Assembly: GCA_002784505.1 (NCBI GenBank)
Contig: PFLF01000113.1
Coordinates: forward strand, 1 to 8,195
Reading direction: 5' to 3'
DNA: 8,195 nucleotides
Source: Candidatus Roizmanbacteria bacterium CG_4_10_14_0_8_um_filter_39_9
GTDB taxonomy: Bacteria; Patescibacteriota; Microgenomatia; UBA1406; GWC2-37-13
Shown in pieces: positions 4,984-8,195 of this stretch. Under the pieces are notes generated by a model. The model saw only the letters and a program-made list of their open reading frames with translations. It had not been told where the DNA came from and made no database searches. Made by a program: the position numbers and the translations under genes. Every line of letters begins with the position of its first letter. The stretch's first letter is position 1.

Positions 4984-5952
4984 TTATTCCCATGTTTTTT
5001 CTTTAAAAAATTGCTTAATGATTTCTTCAATTGATGCATCTTCGACGGTGAGGTCGGAAAAAGGCAAATATTTCACCACTAACTTCATTTTTTCGGGAAG
5101 CTCCTCTTTTTTGACTTTGTATACAACTTTTGGATATTTATATTTAAAAGGGGGCGCAACTGCACGGATTTCCATTTGATTAACCGTTTTATCAAGAACC
5201 ACGGTCAACAACTTGATCTTAGAATATTGTTCAATAATATTGTTCATGCTTCCGTCATACACTATAGACCCTTTATCGATGATAATAAGTCGTTTCGCAA
5301 GTTGCTTCACATCTTCTAAATAATGACTGGTCAAGATAATGGTCGCCCTTGATTCAGATTGGTAAGACTTGATAAAGTTTCGGATGATCTCCTGGGAAAA
5401 TATGTCCAATCCGATGGTTGGTTCATCAAAAAAGATTAGTCTCGGCTTGTGTAGAAGCCCCGAAATAAGCTCCATCTTCATTCGCTCACCCATGGAAAGG
5501 GTTTTTACCGGCTTATCAAATAGGTGATCGCATTTGAGAAGCCCCCCCAACATCTCAACCTGTTTTTTGTACATATGATCTTTGATTGAATATATTTCTT
5601 TTTGAAGGGCAAACGTATCACTTGCAGGCAGATCCCAGATAAGTTGATTGCGTTGGCCCATGATAAATGCAATCTGCTGGAGGAATGCATGATTTTTTTC
5701 AAAAGGGACAGTCCCTAAAACCGAAACAGTACCGGAGGTGGGGTAAAGAATACCCGCTAAGATCTTGAGCGTTGTTGTTTTTCCGGCCCCATTTGGACCG
5801 ATAAAACCGACCAATTCATTTTCTCCGATGGAAAATGAAGCATTCTGAAGGGCTGCCTTGTCTTTGTATGTGCGGAAAAATATATCCTTCAGGAGATTTG
5901 CCTGACGGATATGAACTTGATATATTTTTGTGAGATTTTTTACACTGATCAT
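4984..5952 (-). CDS. ABC-2 type exporter, ATP-binding subunit
   Basis: This 322-residue ABC ATPase energises the two permeases encoded upstream on the same strand. All nucleotide-binding motifs are intact: Walker A GPNGAGKTT (52-60), Q-loop Gln100, signature LSMGER (142-147), Walker B RLIFFDEP (161-168), D-loop GLD (171-173) and switch His190. The segment FIMGQRNQLIWDLPASDTF is typical of the COG4586 'uncharacterised ABC transport' ATPases, which travel with COG4587 and COG3694 permeases. Residues after about 225 form the extra C-terminal domain common in exporter ATPases. The ATG at 5952 lies 24 nt after the second permease stop, and the gap is AT-rich repeat-like DNA without a Shine-Dalgarno. 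The substrate cannot be told from sequence. Confidence 0.9.
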   Translation of the reverse strand: MISVKNLTKIYQVHIRQANLLKDIFFRTYKDKAALQNASFSIGENELVGFIGPNGAGKTTTLKILAGILYPTSGTVSVLGTVPFEKNHAFLQQIAFIMGQRNQLIWDLPASDTFALQKEIYSIKDHMYKKQVEMLGGLLKCDHLFDKPVKTLSMGERMKMELISGLLHKPRLIFFDEPTIGLDIFSQEIIRNFIKSYQSESRATIILTSHYLEDVKQLAKRLIIIDKGSIVYDGSMNNIIEQYSKIKLLTVVLDKTVNQMEIRAVAPPFKYKYPKVVYKVKKEELPEKMKLVVKYLPFSDLTVEDASIEEIIKQFFKEKTWE

Positions 5953-5975
5953 TGGTTATTGAAAATTGAACATTT

Positions 5976-6767
5976 TTACCCTCCCCAGCTTTGATACTTT
6001 TTTAATGCGCGTTTCCAAAACACTATGCTCCCCCATAATAACACCCACGAACTGAAGAAAGCATAGAAGATTACCGGCCAGACCAAAATATTCATAAATG
6101 CCTTGACGGGAATGGACATCATAAGTCCAACCGGAATTACGAAGGTAAAAAAACTACGCACTGGTTCTTTATAAATATCCATAGGCATCCGGGCCAAACC
6201 CGTAACATCGCGGTAAATCATAATAGCATGATCAACTTCCGTGAAAATAAGCCCCATGGATAGAACGCAAATATGAAAGGCTGATGCAAACAGAAGTGAA
6301 TTAATAATCAGAAGGATGTAGAGCAAAACAGATCCGAAAGTAATAGCGCTGATATGAAAAGCCGCAATAATGAGAAGGATAATGTAGGGGATAACAAGGA
6401 CCAGATCAAGTAGGTCTACTCCTCCTACGAGTACTTTTATGAAAGGGTGAAAAGGTTTAAGAAGAACCATGTCAAATGTCCCTGACACAACCATATAGCG
6501 AAACCGGTAAACTTCCCGGAAAAGCACCTGGGAAACACTATCAATGATGTTATATGTCAGAAAAAAGACCGCCGTTTGTTCAAAAGAATACCCCTTAAGA
6601 GTCTTTGTTTTGCTGAAAATAAACGCAAGGAGCGCGAAGATAAAAACAAAACGGAAGATCTTTCCGAGCATGAAAAATACAATTCCCATACGCGCCTGAA
6701 GCGTTGTACGCAGTGCAAAACGCGAAAAAAGAGTAAAAAGTCGAAATTGTTTAACTAGTGTATTCAT
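5976..6767 (-). CDS. ABC-2 type exporter, permease subunit 2
   Basis: This 263-residue polytopic membrane protein has about six hydrophobic helices. After the first membrane segments comes VSGTFDMVLLKPFHPF, a cytosolic loop typical of COG3694-type permeases, and later ARMPMDIYKEPVRSFFTFVIPVG, another family hallmark. It presumably pairs with the preceding permease to form the channel. The ATG at 6767 overlaps the upstream TGA as ATGA, implying translational coupling. A TTG nine bases further upstream is also in frame but less likely. The purine stretch GGGGCAG directly precedes the ATG. The cargo is unknown; lipids, polysaccharides, peptides or drugs are all possible for this superfamily. Confidence 0.87.
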   Translation of the reverse strand: MNTLVKQFRLFTLFSRFALRTTLQARMGIVFFMLGKIFRFVFIFALLAFIFSKTKTLKGYSFEQTAVFFLTYNIIDSVSQVLFREVYRFRYMVVSGTFDMVLLKPFHPFIKVLVGGVDLLDLVLVIPYIILLIIAAFHISAITFGSVLLYILLIINSLLFASAFHICVLSMGLIFTEVDHAIMIYRDVTGLARMPMDIYKEPVRSFFTFVIPVGLMMSIPVKAFMNILVWPVIFYAFFSSWVLLWGSIVFWKRALKKYQSWGG

Positions 6768-7546
6768 CTGCCCCAAAAAGAAAAATTTTTATTGCCGGTC
6801 CGCCAAACAAACCGCGCAATGAAATGCAGTGCAACGGTCCAGACAAGCGCCCCGACCATTTGCGGTACCAGAAAGTTGTCGGGCTTGTGGATAAATAAAT
6901 TGGTCGGTATAAAGTAAAGATAGGGAAAAGGAGTCAGAAGAAGTAGTTGGTAGATGGTGGTCGGAAGAAGATTGAGGGGGAAATAGGTTCCCGACACAAA
7001 AAAAACAAGCATGGTGAAAAGAAATCGCGGCGCCCAAACCTCCGTTGTCCAAAAACCGATAAATGAAAGAAGCATATTAATATAGAAGGAAATGATTACA
7101 CCACAAATAAGAAAATAGAAAAAAAGGAGTGAGGGTTGAGGGACCAGAAGCGGCGCATGGAAAGCATATGCCAGAAAGAGTATCTCAACAAATGAAAATG
7201 AAACATTCACCAGCTTATCCCCCAAATCTTTCGCAAAATAAAACCCAAAAAATGATATTGGTCGCAGAAGCATATTGATGATGGACCCGTTATTGATATC
7301 TGAGGCAATTTCCGGTGTGCGGGTACCCATGACAAAAGCGCTTAAGAAACTGGAAAAAAGAATATAAGACAGCATTTCAGCCTTATTTACCGAGCCAAAG
7401 AGACTGCGGCCTTCATAAATAGAAAACCATAGAAAAAAAATAAGTGCCGTATTCAAAAGCATGCGGAATCGCCACAACAGAAAGTTAAACCGGTATGCCG
7501 CATATTCGCGGACCGTTGTCTTGATAATCTGAATATAGCTTCGCAT
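6764..7546 (-). CDS. ABC-2 type exporter, permease subunit 1
   Basis: This is the first gene of the exporter operon, 260 residues with about six membrane helices (roughly 28-44, 57-74, 113-130, 139-165, 174-196 and 229-247). The loop SDINNGSIINMLLRPIS (82-98) and the late motif FFVSGTYFPLNLLP (182-195) fit the COG4587-type ABC-2 permeases. The start at 7546 (MRSYIQIIKTTVREYAAYRFN) is preferred over an in-frame extension to 7582, because a -10 box lies 6 nt before it and the basic N-terminus RSYIQIIKTTVREY matches the family. Its TGA overlaps the ATG of the next permease. Confidence 0.87.
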   Translation of the reverse strand: MRSYIQIIKTTVREYAAYRFNFLLWRFRMLLNTALIFFLWFSIYEGRSLFGSVNKAEMLSYILFSSFLSAFVMGTRTPEIASDINNGSIINMLLRPISFFGFYFAKDLGDKLVNVSFSFVEILFLAYAFHAPLLVPQPSLLFFYFLICGVIISFYINMLLSFIGFWTTEVWAPRFLFTMLVFFVSGTYFPLNLLPTTIYQLLLLTPFPYLYFIPTNLFIHKPDNFLVPQMVGALVWTVALHFIARFVWRTGNKNFSFWGR

Positions 7547-7552
7547 GGCTAC

Positions 7553-7582
7553 AGTATAACAATATTTATTTTTATTAATCAA
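7553..7582 (-). promoter_or_regulatory. leaderless promoter of the ABC exporter operon
   Basis: On the minus strand TTGATT (7582-7577) and TATACT (7558-7553) are 18 nt apart. The -10 ends 6 nt before the ATG at 7546, putting the predicted transcription start exactly on the start codon. There is no Shine-Dalgarno. Confidence 0.65.
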
Positions 7583-7607
7583 AATATATCCCTATAAGGC
7601 AATGGAT

Positions 7608-7636
7608 TTGTTAATAGTGAGCTCATGAAGTATAAT
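7608..7636 (+). promoter_or_regulatory. near-leaderless promoter of the 182-aa protein gene
   Basis: TTGTTA (7608-7613) and a perfect TATAAT (7631-7636) are separated by 17 nt. The -10 ends 9 nt before the ATG at 7646, so a leaderless or near-leaderless mRNA is expected. It lies back to back with the exporter promoter in a 99-bp intergenic region. Confidence 0.7.
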
Positions 7637-7645
7637 TATAGGCCT

Positions 7646-8194
7646 ATGCATATAGAATCTAGAGTTGGTGATCCATTTAAAGATAACTCAATCCCTGTAT
7701 CACTAAAAGATGCAATAAACCACATCCTGACCAAACAACATATCCGCTGGGCCAATACAATGCCAAACGATATTGATTGGGGAAAAGTTGAAAAGGGATT
7801 GTTGCAAGCATTCACCAAATTTGGTCAGGATGGTCAATTTCCTTTTGGTAACGATGTATTAATCATATCCCCCTTTTCTTTTATGAATGATTATTCAGGC
7901 CAGTCTCATCAAAATAATTTAGGACTTATTCTTTCGAGCCCGGAAACAGATGAACCCAACCCAAGGGGATATATGGGCTATATTGACCTTACATCTACTC
8001 ACAAGTTGGTTCGGAGAATATCAAATAATTTTCGTGACGGAGTATATTCCTTTTCATATCATCCCTTAGTTGGAATTATGCCTGGTGGAAAAATGTATAT
8101 GCGGTTACACGAAGAAGATGATTATCAGACGCGCGGAAATAAGCGTTCGATCGCACCTCTTGCAGGTATGCCAAGGTTGAGAGGTGGCTCATAA
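7646..8194 (+). CDS. unrecognised 182-aa soluble protein
   Basis: I do not recognise this protein. It has no signal peptide or membrane helix. It starts MHIESRVGDPF and is rich in aromatic and polar residues. Visible segments are an N-terminal helical part with SLKDAINHILTKQHIRWAN (about 19-37), a region DVLIISPFSFMND (about 70-82), a turn-rich centre (SSPETDEPNPRGYMGY), HPLVGIMPGGKMYMRLHEEDD (about 139-159) and a basic Gly-rich tail MPRLRGGS. A frame-extending ATG at 7625 exists, but a TATAAT lies between it and 7646, so 7646 is the better start. It ends with TAA at 8192-8194. It is divergent from the ABC exporter operon across a shared 99-bp promoter region, which could mean coordinated control, but nothing shows DNA binding. 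Confidence 0.75.
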   Translation: MHIESRVGDPFKDNSIPVSLKDAINHILTKQHIRWANTMPNDIDWGKVEKGLLQAFTKFGQDGQFPFGNDVLIISPFSFMNDYSGQSHQNNLGLILSSPETDEPNPRGYMGYIDLTSTHKLVRRISNNFRDGVYSFSYHPLVGIMPGGKMYMRLHEEDDYQTRGNKRSIAPLAGMPRLRGGS

Positions 8195-8195
8195 T

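Noticed and set aside
6764..6767. Alternative genetic code with UGA as glycine
   Set aside because: TGA ends tgt and the first permease at the expected family lengths, in the latter case as a normal ATGA overlap.

Overview
The window looks like a piece of a Candidate Phyla Radiation (Patescibacteria) genome, most likely Microgenomates-like. This is inferred from style and not from any marker tree. The signs are small tightly packed genes, few Shine-Dalgarno sites, AT-rich coding DNA, and GC-rich palindromic repeats sitting between and inside genes. TGA is used as a stop (tgt, first permease), so the code is standard and not the UGA-glycine code of Gracilibacteria/Absconditabacteria.

Left part (1-600): a possible start of a gene running off the left edge on the minus strand, then about 250 bases of palindromic repeat DNA (a GC-rich double hairpin and a perfect 35-bp inverted repeat that looks like a REP doublet), then the C-terminal remnant of a membrane glycosyltransferase (minus strand) that stops where the next plus-strand gene begins.

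Middle part, plus strand (602-2389): a four-helix hypothetical membrane protein with an intrinsic terminator, then tgt (tRNA-guanine transglycosylase) with a -10 box 7 nt before its ATG. tgt carries two in-frame insertions made of repeat DNA.

Middle part, minus strand (4882-2397): a single-pass membrane-anchored hypothetical protein, fmt (methionyl-tRNA formyltransferase) with an in-frame insertion built from two palindromic repeats, and an unrecognised protein with a compact CxDxR...HxxC motif resembling the zinc site of beta-carbonic anhydrases. tgt and the last gene converge with 7 nt between their stop codons.

Right part (4984-7546, minus strand): a three-gene ABC-2 exporter operon (two permeases and one ATPase) transcribed from a leaderless-type promoter. 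It diverges from an unrecognised 182-residue protein (7646-8194) that also has a near-leaderless promoter.

The main themes are widespread leaderless or near-leaderless starts, and repeat elements that have entered essential translation genes while keeping the reading frame. No CRISPR array, rRNA, tRNA, complete transposon or phage module was seen.
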